DNA from: Lingula anatina
Taxonomy: Eukaryota > Brachiopoda > Lingulata > Lingulida > Lingulidae
NCBI RefSeq assembly: GCF_001039355.2
Contig: NW_019775957.1
Location: 303,200-357,930 of the forward strand
Reading direction: 5' to 3'
Length of the DNA stretch: 54,731 nt
Part shown: one piece after another, positions 13,025-25,118 of the stretch
Layout of the letters: every line of letters begins with the position of its first letter
How positions within the stretch are numbered: position 1 is the first letter of the stretch
The notes under the pieces: model-generated
Databases searched by the model: none
Seen by the model: only the letters and a program-made list of their open reading frames with translations
Told to the model about the DNA's origin: nothing
Translations under genes and position numbers: made by a program

Positions 13025-13236
13025 ATATGGTAGATCAGGCAAAGAAGAACTTTATGATTATGGAACTATGATTAATGGAACATTGCTTTTGCAGATATAA
13101 TTCTGATAATGACTGCTTCGTATTCAATAACAGATAAATATTACCATTTTCTTACACTGGATAGAATATGATGAAAGTGAAACAATTCAAATTGTCCTTT
13201 TCTGATGAAATCAATGTATCCTTTGTAAGAACCCCA

Positions 13237-13277
<41 letters not shown>
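13025..13277 (+). other. Vitellogenin 3' UTR start and contig end
   Basis: Sequence after the stop codon shared by all three copies of the vitellogenin end. It runs into a (TA)n tract at which the contig breaks. No AATAAA is reached in this piece; it is found in the third piece at 21759. Confidence 0.75.
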
Positions 13278-13278
13278 N
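13278..13278. other. Single-N contig join
   Basis: A lone N follows a TA repeat. The sequence right after it matches 4,995 onward, not the expected continuation of the vitellogenin 3' UTR, so this is an artificial join. Confidence 0.9.
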
Positions 13279-13441
13279 TTTTGTGTAACAGATTGAAGTA
13301 ATTAACTTTTTTTCATATTATGTTATATTAAACTTTCACGGGAAAAACTACACATAATTAGGGACATCATATGTGAACATAAAAATGTATTTAATCATAA
13401 CCAGCTTTTTAATGTTTCCAGTTTTGTTTATGTTTTATCAG

Positions 13442-16400
13442 TTGAAACTTCAAGGTTGCCAGTCTGAGAGACTGAATGGTCAAGTGTACTACAGAGTCAA
13501 TGAGAGAGAGGTAGCCTACTACACACTGGACCCATTGTCTGTAAGACAGTTGCTGACTGGTAAGAAGTACATTGACATCTATTATAAATGAAGAATTAAC
13601 AACTTAAAGACTATAGATCCACTACTTTGCTTCAGCTGTTAATTATTATAAGCATATTATATTAGAAAACTAAACTTGACACTTGATACATTAGCAATAT
13701 TAGATAAGATTATGGGGAATATACCACTTTATTTGACATTTTAAAAATGATTAATCTATGAAGTTTAAGTATACACTGAAATAATACATTTGAAACAAGA
13801 TTTCATATTTATTTTACAATTTAAAAAAATAATAATAATAAATAAGTACCAAAAATTCCAGATTACTTTGATCTGCAGCAAATCCAGAGTGAACAGGGAA
13901 TGCCAGTAGATTACGTTCGCTCTTTTGTCAATGCTGATGCTACCTACCAAGTGCCAACATGTATTGGTCTGCCACTGACTCTTAACCTCACTGCAATCAC
14001 TGCAGTAAGAATTGAAGGACAAATAAAGGCAAAGACTACCCCAGCTGGAAGCCTGATCCCTGATGTTATCAACATTGAAGCAAGTCTGACACCAAGGTAA
14101 ATTAGATCTTACATCAAAAGGACAGTTATAATTTGAAAGTTTTGTGGCATGATAGAGGTTCATAAAAGTGAATGTAACACTGTTGAACATAAATATTAGA
14201 GAACATGATTCTTTGGCCCTGAAGATTCTTTGTATTTGTTTCATTTTTCGCCACATTTTGCACAATATATGTAAATAAATTTATTTGTAGAATTGCTTTT
14301 GAGAAGACCTACCGTATGGGTTGTGATGGTGTTTTGTTTACTGCCTCTGCTGCTGCCAAGTTGCGCGTCAGCTCTGGACAGGCCATTCGTGGCAATGCCC
14401 AGTACTACACCAAGACCAGCCAGCTTACTGCTCAGATCCATGCTCCACAACAGGTTAGTTTTACTTTAGAAAACTGGGAAACAAGATGGTGTAAATTCAT
14501 CAATAAATCATCATTATAAAAATGTGTATGAATTGGATTTTACATACTAGTCGCATAAACACATCAAACATCACTTCTGAACATTTTGCTTTCTTAGTTA
14601 TAGATTATATCAAAATATTATTTTATTATATATTAATTGTATCACATCACAAGCTTTTGCAGCTTAACACTGAATATTTATCCAAATTATTTGACATATA
14701 ATCTTTTGATAGTAAACATTCTTTTAGCACAACTACATATATACTGCATATTCTTAAGCACATGTAAGATCTTCAGTTCAAATAGAACTTCAGCTGCTGA
14801 ATTACATTTTGAAATAAATTGTGCACCCTATTGTTTCCAGGAGGTGACACTTGTGGGTGCCACTGCTGTCCCCATGACCTGCTGGAGAGATGTCCCTGGC
14901 CAGCCGTCCCAGCCTGCACAGGAACAATGCATAGAGATCGCAGGACAGGAGGTCAATGTTCCACAACAGGTAGGAGAATATTGAAACTGGATGAAATAGA
15001 ATTGTTTTGATTTCACTAACTTTTACTCTGCACTTAATAGAAGTATTCTGGGAGCCTAAACTTGCAAAGCGGATCAATCATGGAATTGAAGGAATGGTGT
15101 ATTTGCACAAAGACCTAATAAAAGATGTGACGCAACTTTTAAAAAAATTCCATGATATATTTTTCCATGAATAAGTATATATAATATCAGCAAAATGTAA
15201 TAAAGGTTGAGTAAGTCAGCATGTTTGTGGAGATTAAACAGAAAATATAATAATTAAATTAATGTCTTCTGTTCTTCTAGAGAAGATACAGATATGGCGG
15301 TGAAGGTCTTGGTGTTGAATTTGAGATTTTTGCCCAGTATGTAAATCGCACTGGTGCTCCTTTTGCCCCATTCCACCCACTGGTAGGCAAGCAAAATCTG
15401 CAGGTCAAGGTTCGACCTGCAGGTAATGCAGCACAGGCTTACCAGATTACCTTCGAATACAGGTGAGTTTGAACCAAAGTATATTCTCAGTTGAAGAAGT
15501 AAAAATATGTCTTTTCATGCTTTAAATATGATAAGTTTGTAGTTAAATTATGTGGTCAAGTTTCATCCCACCTTTAATATTAGAATGATTTTCTAATTTT
15601 TTTCCATACTTCAACAGGAGACAGCAAGTAAGTGAAATTAATGAACCACTGTCCGTGAAAATCAGCCCAGTTCCTGGCAGACAACAGGGAGGTGGATCGG
15701 TTGCAGGTGGAAGCCCACCTTATACCGAGCAACAACAAGATGGAGCATCTGAGGGAGGCTTCTGGAGCTACTTTGGTTTTGGTGGTCAGGAGGAAGAAGA
15801 AAGCTCAAAGATTGGATATTCCAGCCCTGTCTATGGGTCACAGCCTGCTGGTCCATATGAACGCACTCAGATCTTGTTTGCTGTCCAATGTAATATATTT
15901 ATTTTCATTCTACAGAAATACACTAGTTATAGTTTGTGCACACACAAGAGTGAGATTTAAAAAAAGAAAGATGAAAAAGTGATACAACAGCCATTAAAAC
16001 CATTACATACATAGTCACTCATTTACAGTCACCTACAAGTAGGTGCATCAGAAGTACATGTAAGTTGCATAACATTTACAATTAACCTATCCTGTTAATT
16101 TCTTTACAGCATTTTATATAAAATTTTCTAAACAGGTGTTTAGTTTTTTCTTATTGTTAAAGATTTAATATTTGTGATTTTGTCTAACTTCTTTTACAAT
16201 GTTTCTAACACAGCTCAAGGAGGAAGTCAGCCTCGCCAGGCTAAGGTCAGTTTGGCCTATACACGTGACCAAGAGTCTCAGCGTAGCAAAGTGAGTGCGC
16301 ATGTGATTGTCCCTACTCCTATCCCAGGTGTTGTGGAGTACCCATGGAGGGTAAGTTTCTCATGCCATTTGAAAACAACTGTCAATTTGTGTATGTGCAT

Positions 16401-19400
16401 TTGAACAATTTTTTCAATGGCCCAGAGTTGATGAACAGCATCTTTTTTGCTTTTTAAAGTTCTTTAGCAGAAATATATAACACTGTGAGTTTTTGTAGTT
16501 AAATATTTATTTTTCAATCAGTGATAGATAATTCAGATATTTTTTATAAATTGTTAGACAACGATAGGTAATAAACAAAGATAGGTAATAAAGATAACAC
16601 TAAAAGTCCTGTTCAGCAGCTTTTCAGTAATACTATTTGAGCTGGAATATTAAAGTTTCAATAAAATCCACATTTATTAATATGTCAATTCTTTATCAGA
16701 AATGAAGAAATATTTTTTTAAAAAAATTTTAAAAATTACTCTTTTAGGCATGTGTTGATGGTCAGGTGAGCTATCCCAGACTCCCTGACAATGTGGCAAT
16801 CGCCCAGGTCCCTCAGTCTCAGAAGGTTGTTGATGCAGGAGTCACTGTGGCATGGGGCAGACAGTGCAGCAACCCACAGATTGCTATCAAGGCAAGTGGT
16901 GAAACAGCGACATTCTGATTTGTTTCAGCTAATAAGATTCTTTATTAATGGCTAATTTGTCATGTTGTATTTTAGATGACTTCTTTAAAATGATCTATGT
17001 CTTTTATAGTAGAGATTAATGTTAAGTTAATTAATGTCAATAAATTATATTTTCTGATTTGTATGTGGTTTGTAGCGATATATTGGAATTGATTTTCAAG
17101 GTAACCCAACACTCAGTTTTCCGTATCAATTCACATGGAGACATAAATAATCTTATTTTCTGATCCAGGCTCTAGCAGGCAAAGGCAGTGGGCAGATTCA
17201 ACAAGAGAGTGAACAGATACAGCAGCTGAGGGAACAGTGTCAAGGAAATCCCCAGGGGCAGCCTGCTAGTGCCCCCCAGCATCAACAGACATACCGTAAC
17301 AAGTATGCCAGGCAATCTGGTGGGCAAGCTGCTGACTGGGCCAACCCTTCATCACGTGCACAAAACATCACATATGAGAGAGCAGTGGCGTGTGAGAGAC
17401 TGAGACAGGAGGCTGCTAGGCTGCAACAGTGGGATGTGTTGATCCAATACCAGCAGGTACATGTAGGAGTGATTTCGTAAAGACTTGCCTTACAATGCTG
17501 AAATATATCATCAAATACAGGAAGAGAAAAATTATTCCATTAAATAAGTCTTATGTTTCTTTTTTTTTTCTTTAAAATTTACAGTTAACATCTAATTTGT
17601 ATTTATCACATCACAGCAAATTTTGTTAACGCATATTTCTGATGGATTCTTTTTAGCTTCCCTATTGGTTTAGAGCAGCCATCTCCAGTGCCTACCGCTA
17701 CGCTAAATACCAGCAGTACAGCCGTCTGAGTGTGGAGGACATTGATGTTAACAACCAGCCAAACAAAATCAGAATCCAGGCTACAAGTATAGGAAGTCCA
17801 AACCAGGTAAGGAAAAGGTACACTAGAGTGTGTGTATCATTTGCACTATCTTAAACATATTATTAAAATCTTGAACATTTCCCTATCTGTCACTTAACTA
17901 TATCATTTAAACACAATTATTTCATATTTTCTCAGCCCCAGATTGCTGTAAGATGCCAGACTCCCACTGAGATTTCTACATTCCAAAGCATCCCTCTCCC
18001 CTTTGCTCTGCCCACTGTCTCCCTCACCACTCCTATCATTGAGGCAACTTTGCAGCAAGCAAGTGGTGGCAAACTACCTGGTAAGTTGTAATGATCGCAA
18101 ATATATATAACTTAATAGGAATGCTTTACTGCACTTTAACTCAGCTCACATTTGAAAATCAGCTGGATTAATTAGAACATTTTACTGAGAGTTGTCCTAT
18201 CCTTTTTTTTTTTTTAACTCACATTTGCATTTTCCAAGTGATAGTTTATATCCATGTGTTTATATAGGGCTGTCCTATTCACATTTTCTGAATGTCAACA
18301 ATAATACTAGTCCATTATTAAAACTGGTGATTATGCAATCACACATTGTGTAATCATATGTTAAAATTGCCAAAAATTGTATTTTGTGTTTTCCTCATTA
18401 CGCGTAATCACTAATTGGATAAATAAAAACATAATTACTATCATCAAATTACTTACATAAAAAATTGTTAAATTGAATAGTTTTTCATGAATTTAAACTT
18501 TTCTACAAATTTCCATTCTGTGTCAGTTTGTATCCCTTTATATTCACCAGTTTTTTTTTTATGTGATTGTTGAAACCATTTTACAGTGAACACAGAGTCG
18601 AACGGGAAATACTGTTCGCTTCCATACCGGAGGTGAATTTGCAGGGTCCAACAGACAATAAACTATCTATTTTACTCAATCCACTCTCTGTGCAGAGTGT
18701 GATTGCCATACGTAAATTTGTAAACAGTGCAATTAGAAAGCGTGTATCCCTGCGTGGATGAGCATAGTTTACTACTCAAATTATTCTTTTAATATTTGTA
18801 TCAGTTAGAGAGCCTGTAAATGTAAACCATTTCTTTGTGCTCAATGAATTATTATTATTATTATTATTATTTTGACATGTTATTACAATATATGTCTGCC
18901 CATTTGGTAGCATGTGCTGCCTGGTAAAATTTGAAGTGCACATTGTTGAAGAAATTATTTTACATTTATAGCTGTCTGCAAAGTTCAAGGGGGCACTGTG
19001 AAAACCTATGATGGAATTGCTTCCAAATTACCCAAAGCTCCTTGCGATGTGTTGCTGTCCAAGGACTGCTCCCCAAGAGAAAGCTTTATGGTCATTTTGG
19101 AGAGTAATAAAGCCAATGACCAAATAGTAAGGACATTTTAAATAACATACTGTAATATAATAGCAAAATTGTTTCATTCTGTCACTTATCAATTTTCTCT
19201 AACAACAAACATGGCACATTTACACAGTTGTTTGATATATTGTTCTTCTCAGTTAATGTTTGTTTGGAATCATTCAGATGTCTTGTTCTGGGGTATAATA
19301 ATTCGCATCTTTCCATTATGTACATTTGTAATGCATTTGAATTTTCTCTTTCAATCAGGGTATTAGAATTGCCCTTAAGAAGAAAGTTAATATCCAGCTG

Positions 19401-20024
19401 ACACCTCAGGGAAAATCTGCTGAAATTATAGTAAATGGTGCCAAAAAGGCAGTCCCTCCATCTGGAGAGCTGAAGATTCGTGAGGCAGAAAGTCCCAGGT
19501 ACACCTTTGGCATCTGGAAAAAAAATACACTTTTAGCATTGGCACTGATCTCTTATTGTGTATTTTTTCTGCATCAGTAAGCAATATTTTCATAACACAA
19601 AATTTTGTTGGAAACTTAACACAGTAATATTGTGTTAAATCTGTGATATTTGATTATTCATCTGAAGTGCCTCATTACATGGTACCATTCATAATTTTCC
19701 AGCAGTCCTATTATTGCTACAGTGCGCAAGACGGCAAACCTTTATGTGATTAGTTGCCAAGAACTGGGCCTGTCTGTTCAGACAGACTTGGCGACAGTCA
19801 AAGTACAGGTACAATTTGATAAGATTGTTGTTTAATCTTTTCTGCCTCTCTACCTCTCTTCTTCTCCTCTCCTCTTTTTTTCTTGCAGTTTCTGATATTT
19901 TTAAAACTTGATAATTTTTTATCAATATTATAGAAATCTTCCTCGTGTAACTATTTAAATCAAGCTTTTGAGTCACACAGGTCTTCTTTTGATAAAAAGA
20001 ATCTACAGCCATGGATGCATTTTT

Positions 20025-20061
<37 letters not shown>

Positions 20062-20975
20062 CAAAACTGAATAATTTATCTTCTTTTTTTTTTTTTCAAT
20101 TTCATGCAGGATGAATTATTCACTTTCAAGGATAATTAAAGTAAGATGTTTTATATATTTAACATTGCTTGCTTTTTTCATTTTAAGAACAACCCAGCTG
20201 TGTACCGTGGTAAGACATGTGGTTTGTGTGGTAACATGAATGGCCAGACCAAAGATGATCTAGAGGGCCCACGCAAGGAGCGCTACGATAACCCAGAACA
20301 TTTTGCCTACAGCTATTTGATTCCAAGTTCTAGATGTCCAGCTGAAATGATTGAAAGCCTCAAGAGCAACAAGCAGATCAAGGCAAAAGTACCAGGTTTG
20401 TAGAATAAGGTATTTTTATGGGATTCTTACCAGTATGGGATTTTACAACTCTTGGATAATGCTACATATAAATATCAGAGTTGTTTTGCAAAAAAAGGCC
20501 TTGTACAAAGTAAAAGTTTTTTTTTTATGTTCTTTTCCTTATTTAACTAAACATTGCAGTTTGATATACATTTTTGAATTATAAACAGGTTCTCAAGCTA
20601 ACATCTGCAATTTTCAATTTGAAAAATTATTTTGTAATTATTATTGTTATGGAAAGTTTCACTGGTTTGTCATTTGGTTTTGCATTTTTCATTTCCTCAG
20701 CATGCAAACCAATATTCCGTAACAAGAAAGAAACCAGAGAGTACAGAGGCCAACAGGAAATCTGCTTCTCTCTGAGACCAGTCAGGCAGTGCCCTGCAGC
20801 CTGCAAGAAAGTTGGCATCCAGCGCGAGCAACTCCCTTACCACTGCCTGCCTGCTAATGCCGTCTCAACCAAACAGATGGATGCTGACATCAACAAAAGA
20901 CCACTGAAGGAGCTCATCACCAAGCCTGAGCACATGCGCAAGGAAGTAGAATACCCAGAGGACTGTCAGATTTAA
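13442..20975 (+). CDS. vtg: Vitellogenin exons 9-24, second (alternative haplotype) copy
   Basis: Near-identical to exons 9-24 of the first copy, including introns. Exons: 13442-13559, 13862-14096, 14291-14453, 14841-14969, 15281-15462, 15618-15889, 16214-16350, 16748-16891, 17169-17456, 17657-17806, 17936-18080, 18972-19126, 19359-19498, 19703-19808, 20188-20395, 20701-20975. Every exon has exactly the same length as its counterpart. The differences are scattered single bases, microsatellite length changes and absence of the 338-bp TTAA element. It starts abruptly inside an intron after the N at 13278, with no exons 1-8 and no promoter. It therefore cannot be an independent gene and is best read as the other allele. 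Several exon differences are silent; others are conservative (for example S/N near the end of exon 10). Confidence 0.9.
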
Positions 20976-21187
20976 ATATGGTAGATCAGGCAAAGAAGAA
21001 CTTTATGATTATGGAACTATGATTAATGGAACATTGCTTTTGCAGATATAATTCTGATAATGACTGCTTCGTATTCAATAACAGATAAATATTACCATTT
21101 TCTTACACTGGATAGAATATGATGAAAGTGAAACAATTCAAATTGTCCTTTTCTGATGAAATCAATGTATCCTTTGTAAGAACCTCA

Positions 21188-21190
<3 letters not shown>

Positions 21191-21263
<73 letters not shown>
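21191..21263. repeat. (TA)n microsatellite at contig end
   Basis: A long TA repeat in the vitellogenin 3' UTR. Its length differs between the three pieces (about 13,243-13,276; 21,191-21,263; 21,555-21,592), and it is the evident cause of the assembly breaks. Confidence 0.9.
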
Positions 21264-21264
21264 N
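21264..21264. other. Single-N contig join
   Basis: A lone N at the end of a long TA repeat. The sequence after it restarts inside vitellogenin exon 24 (matching 12,948 and 20,899 onward). Confidence 0.9.
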
Positions 21265-21341
21265 GACCACTGAAGGAGCTCATCACCAAGCCTGAGCACA
21301 TGCGCAAGGAAGTAGAATACCCAGAGGACTGTCAGATTTAA
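21265..21341 (+). CDS. vtg: Third copy of the vitellogenin C-terminal coding end
   Basis: The last 25 codons of exon 24 plus stop, repeated because this contig overlaps the ends of both earlier pieces. Just before the TA repeat it reads 'gaaccccatc' like the first copy, where the second copy has 'gaacctcatc'. This suggests that pieces one and three are the same haplotype. It is not a separate gene. Confidence 0.85.
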
Positions 21342-21553
21342 ATATGGTAGATCAGGCAAAGAAGAACTTTATGATTATGGAACTATGATTAATGGAACAT
21401 TGCTTTTGCAGATATAATTCTGATAATGACTGCTTCGTATTCAATAACAGATAAATATTACCATTTTCTTACACTGGATAGAATATGATGAAAGTGAAAC
21501 AATTCAAATTGTCCTTTTCTGATGAAATCAATGTATCCTTTGTAAGAACCCCA

Positions 21554-21595
<42 letters not shown>

Positions 21596-21758
21596 AACTT
21601 TGATACAAGTCACTACAGTTGTTTATCAAAATTGACAAATTTAGTTTTCATATATTAAATCTGTTGTAAGTGTTTTAAAGCCATTTAGTGTACTTCCTAT
21701 GTGAAACCTATTGTGTAAAAGTATTACTTATAAAATCATGCTGAAGATGCTTATCATC

Positions 21759-21764
21759 AATAAA
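21759..21764 (+). terminator. Vitellogenin polyadenylation signal
   Basis: AATAAA about 420 bp beyond the stop codon of the third piece, the first canonical signal downstream on the + strand. Confidence 0.6.
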
Positions 21765-22690
21765 GCCAATTGCAGAGTGAACTACAGATTTGTTATTCAT
21801 TTCAATTATAAGAATCCTGTAGATCATCAGCTATACCTCATTAAAATGATTGGGAAATTTTACATCTAAAAAATTTACTCCATTTAACATAAACACAAAA
21901 AAAATAATTGATATATATATATATTTCTTTCTTTTTTTCTTTTTTTTATGATCATAGCAAAAAAAAAAAAAAATTTCCTTGGGAGGCTAAAGTACAGAAA
22001 TGGGTGGAAACCATGTTTAAAATATCATCCCTACATCAGCTTTAAAACTCAACAAACATTTGACATTTATTTTTTGGTTAGATAACGAGTATAATACTGA
22101 AAGTAACTGATGCTGCTATATAATGAAATTTGAAATCCAGTTTCAGTAACATGTAGTTTTTTATTTTTAACTTTTTCTTGTGTGTGAAACATTTAACTTC
22201 TTCAGGCTATAAACATAAATAAAGTTCTGCCTGTACACCTGCTTCCTTACAAGATTAAAATGGCCAAACAATGCTTGATAAAATTTTCTAGGGAATTAGA
22301 GAAAAAAAATAATAAGGCCAGAAACAAAACATCAACAAATAGCTTAAATTTTCTCTGTAATATGCTGAACAGTTTTATTAAGAATTTAAATCTCATCAAT
22401 AATTCTAAACTATTAGAACCCTTTTGAAAGTCAAAAGTCAATTACATCATGTACATTTGGAAAGAAAAAAGATATCACTTTTTCAACTTGGATACACAAA
22501 GTTATTTAAACTGTAAGTTTTTGTTTTGTCAAAAAATGAAAAAAAGCAAACGATGCAATTATTAATTTCTACAAAGTAGCATCTTGAGTTGGATTAATTT
22601 TTCCTTTTGGGTTAATTACTATAACAGTTTCAGTATTCCCTTATCCACCATCCCATACTTATGTTGTACAGATGAAACATCATTGCTTTG
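21765..22690. other. Convergent intergenic spacer (vtg | SYCE2)
   Basis: AT-rich sequence with A and T runs between the vitellogenin poly(A) site and the end of the minus-strand SYCE2 gene. It should contain the SYCE2 3' UTR; a minus-strand AATAAA exists at 22374-22379. No other gene is recognised. Confidence 0.5.
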
Positions 22691-25062
22691 TCAGTCTGTC
22701 ACTACTTCCTGATACAACATTCCCAGTGCTCTTCTAAATTGTTTCAGTTCCATTTCCAGTTTGGATATTCGGTCAAGAATGATGAAAAGGTTTTGCAATT
22801 TTACTTGCAGAATTTTTCCTTGCTCTTCGTACACATCAAACATTCTTTTTTCAACCTCTCTACAAGTATGCTGCACCTTCAATAACAAAATTAATGAACT
22901 GTAACACCATCTGTTACTTTGAGCAATTTAAGAAGATTTTGTAACTGTTCAGATAGAATTACTAACATGTACTACCCAAAAAGGAAAATAAGCTATTAAT
23001 TAGATTAAATATGGTTTCATTAAATTGATTAAGAGATATTATGGATTCTTGGAAAAAAATACATATATTAAACTGGTATTAAGCCCGATTCTACAAACAA
23101 AAAATCCCAGGTGAACTGTGAAACAGTAAATGCATTAGTCTGTATTAGTCTCATATTTTCATTAGACATTTTTTCAAAAACCAAAGGTGAAATGCAAAAT
23201 CTAATTCCTGTGTGTATTTTAAGTACTCACCTGCACATCCAAGCTATCCTTAAATTCAATTATCATCTGTGTGTTCTCTTTTCTCTTCATATTTATGTCA
23301 TTTATCAGCTGTTCAGCTGCAGAATTCAAGCTCTCGTGGCTGCTAAATTGTGTTTGAATGTGGGTTTCAGTATGTCTTCTCTTATTCATCACTTGTTCTG
23401 CAGGGGAAACCTGTGGTTGAGATGCTGACTCTGGATGGACACTTAAGAATGTCAATTGGAAAAAAGTAAAAAAATTGAGTATGTATTCCTACTAGTATAA
23501 TTTTGAATAGAAACGGACAAAGCTAATATTAAGCATTATTTAGATTTTCTTTTTCAAATCTTTCTCCTTCAGAAGAAAAAAAATTCCCATACAGTTAAGA
23601 GTATTCCAAGAAGCTCTACATACCATATACTTAAAGAATATTTTCAACTTATAATTTACTAGTAGACATAATATGAAGCACACAGAATATCTATTTCGGA
23701 CATAATGTTAGTAAATGCAAAATACTACATACATTAGTCATTCAAACATAACTGAAATAAATAAAGTTCATAAAATCTTTTGCTGTCTAGTCGACTAATA
23801 CTTACCTTTGTGACATTTGAGAGCTTTCTGCAGTATCAGCCTCTCTCGCTAAGATGGACAATGCTCTGTTCTTTGCAGTGTTCATTCTATTATCATCCTA
23901 AAACACACAGTTTTTTTTTTTTAATCTCCCATTTCTGAATATTCAGACATTACAACTAACCTCCCAATTGCAATATTACTGCTGTTGTGTAATAGAGTTA
24001 CCGTTACCCTATAGAATTTTAAAAAATATGAGATAGTTATATCATTTATATAGAACCCTGCCTACATCTTGTGTACATAATTTATTTAATCTTTTTATCT
24101 TTATCTACTTTTTATGTTTGTCTTGTATAACTGCTATTAGATTTACGCACTCTCATTCTTATCATGCCTTCATGGCACCCCCGGCTGTCACCATGAAAGG
24201 CATGATCCGTTTATGATTTCAAAAACCACAAATCGACTTTAGAATACATGCACCACACTAGTCTACCGTGATGAAATTTAACACCAAAATCAGTTTAGAA
24301 TCTTTAAACTAATTTAATTAAATTTTTTTTAGACTTATCCAGAAAGCTGGGCAGTTTCCAAGATCCTCACGTCGATGCAAGAGGAAAGGTGTATGTGTGA
24401 AAAATTGTAGGCTAACTGTTAAACAACTTCTAAATAAAGAGCATATAATCAAGCATCGTTTAAAGAAGAAATTACGTAATGATTTACCCTCTGTAAGTGC
24501 ACAGTTTCTATTTAGAGTACACAGCGCCTAGTTTCTGACATTCAAAATGTCCGCTTTAAATTTTTACGAAGTTAGGGTAAACAGGTTTAAAACACCAGGA
24601 AACTTTACAAACAATCTATATAAGAAGTAAATATTATGTATCTGCTATCAGTTAGAATCATTGAAATACTCGTCTTAGCAAGATTCAATGTGCCCTTAGC
24701 GAGATGCTACAATTTCAGTTTTACAACTTTCTAAACAACCCCCATAGCACTTCTGTTTAGACTCGTCCAATTTCGTAAAGGCATTAGCAAGTAAACATTT
24801 GTATGGTGATTGTTTTTGTTCGGTATAGAAGCCATATATTATACATGAAAAGTTTAATATGGCTTCAAGCCTAATTTGATGATTTTTCGATAGAATCAAG
24901 ACCATAAATATATGTTACTTTTCTTAATTATATTATCCATCAACAACATTGCGCTTGCGCTAGGGCATATATTAGGAAGCACTGCCTGTAAGTCATGCAG
25001 TTGTGAACAGAGACGGCGTGAGGTGAAACAAAATACAGTGTTAATATCTCAATTTTCTTACC
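22691..25062 (-). CDS. SYCE2: Synaptonemal complex central element protein 2
   Basis: Meiotic coiled-coil protein; in vertebrates SYCE2 pairs with TEX12 to build the central element that links homologous chromosomes. Minus-strand exons: 5' UTR exon ending at 25062, then 23897-23806 (start codon 23885-23883), 23441-23231 and 22876-22691 (stop). Phases agree and give 158 residues, close to the short vertebrate proteins. The core, about residues 66-153, is a heptad-rich coiled coil. It follows the SYCE2 pattern without gaps: AAEQLINDIN, then EFKDSLDVQ, VEKRMFDVYEEQ, and ISKLEMELKQ before a final GMLYQEV. The N-terminal 65 residues are Ser/Gln-rich and not conserved. The start was chosen because the frame is open upstream of it but has no earlier ATG. 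The gene is head to head with WLS. Identification rests on recalled family pattern and is strong in the C-terminal half. Confidence 0.82.
24160..24212. repeat. Short hairpin in SYCE2 intron 1
   Basis: ATCATGCCTTCATGG is followed, after a short GC-rich loop, by CCATGAAAGGCATGAT. The two pair over about 15 bp with one bulge. Present in both haplotypes (second copy near 31,480-31,530). Function unknown; it may be a transposon scrap. Confidence 0.55.
24333..24492 (+). other. Possible unassigned + strand exon
   Basis: A 160-nt segment bounded by a strong acceptor (eight T then AG) and a strong donor (TCT|gtaagt). It has one frame open throughout, encoding a basic stretch with CKRKGVCVKNC and a Lys/Leu-rich end. 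It lies opposite SYCE2 intron 1 and upstream of WLS. Both haplotypes keep the frame, with one silent and one Gly/Ser change in the part I compared. I do not recognise the peptide. It could be an upstream alternative WLS exon, an exon of a nested gene or a transposon fragment. Confidence 0.3.
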
Positions 25063-25118
25063 AGAGAATCGTCATAACAGTTTTCTGAGCTATCTCTGGA
25101 CGGCGAACGACATTGTAG
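24941..25118. promoter_or_regulatory. Likely bidirectional promoter of SYCE2 and WLS
   Basis: The first SYCE2 exon ends at 25062 on the minus strand and the WLS start codon is at 25119 on the plus strand, so the two 5' ends meet or overlap here. The palindromic TGCGCTTGCGCT at 24950-24961 differs by one base from the NRF1 consensus (TGCGCATGCGCA), a common factor at such promoters. The alternative haplotype has the same site at 32270-32281. The exact start sites cannot be seen. Confidence 0.5.

Noticed and set aside
13442-20975. A second, independent vitellogenin gene
   Set aside because: It lacks exons 1-8 and a promoter, begins right after an N, and is near-identical even in introns; a haplotype duplicate explains all of this.
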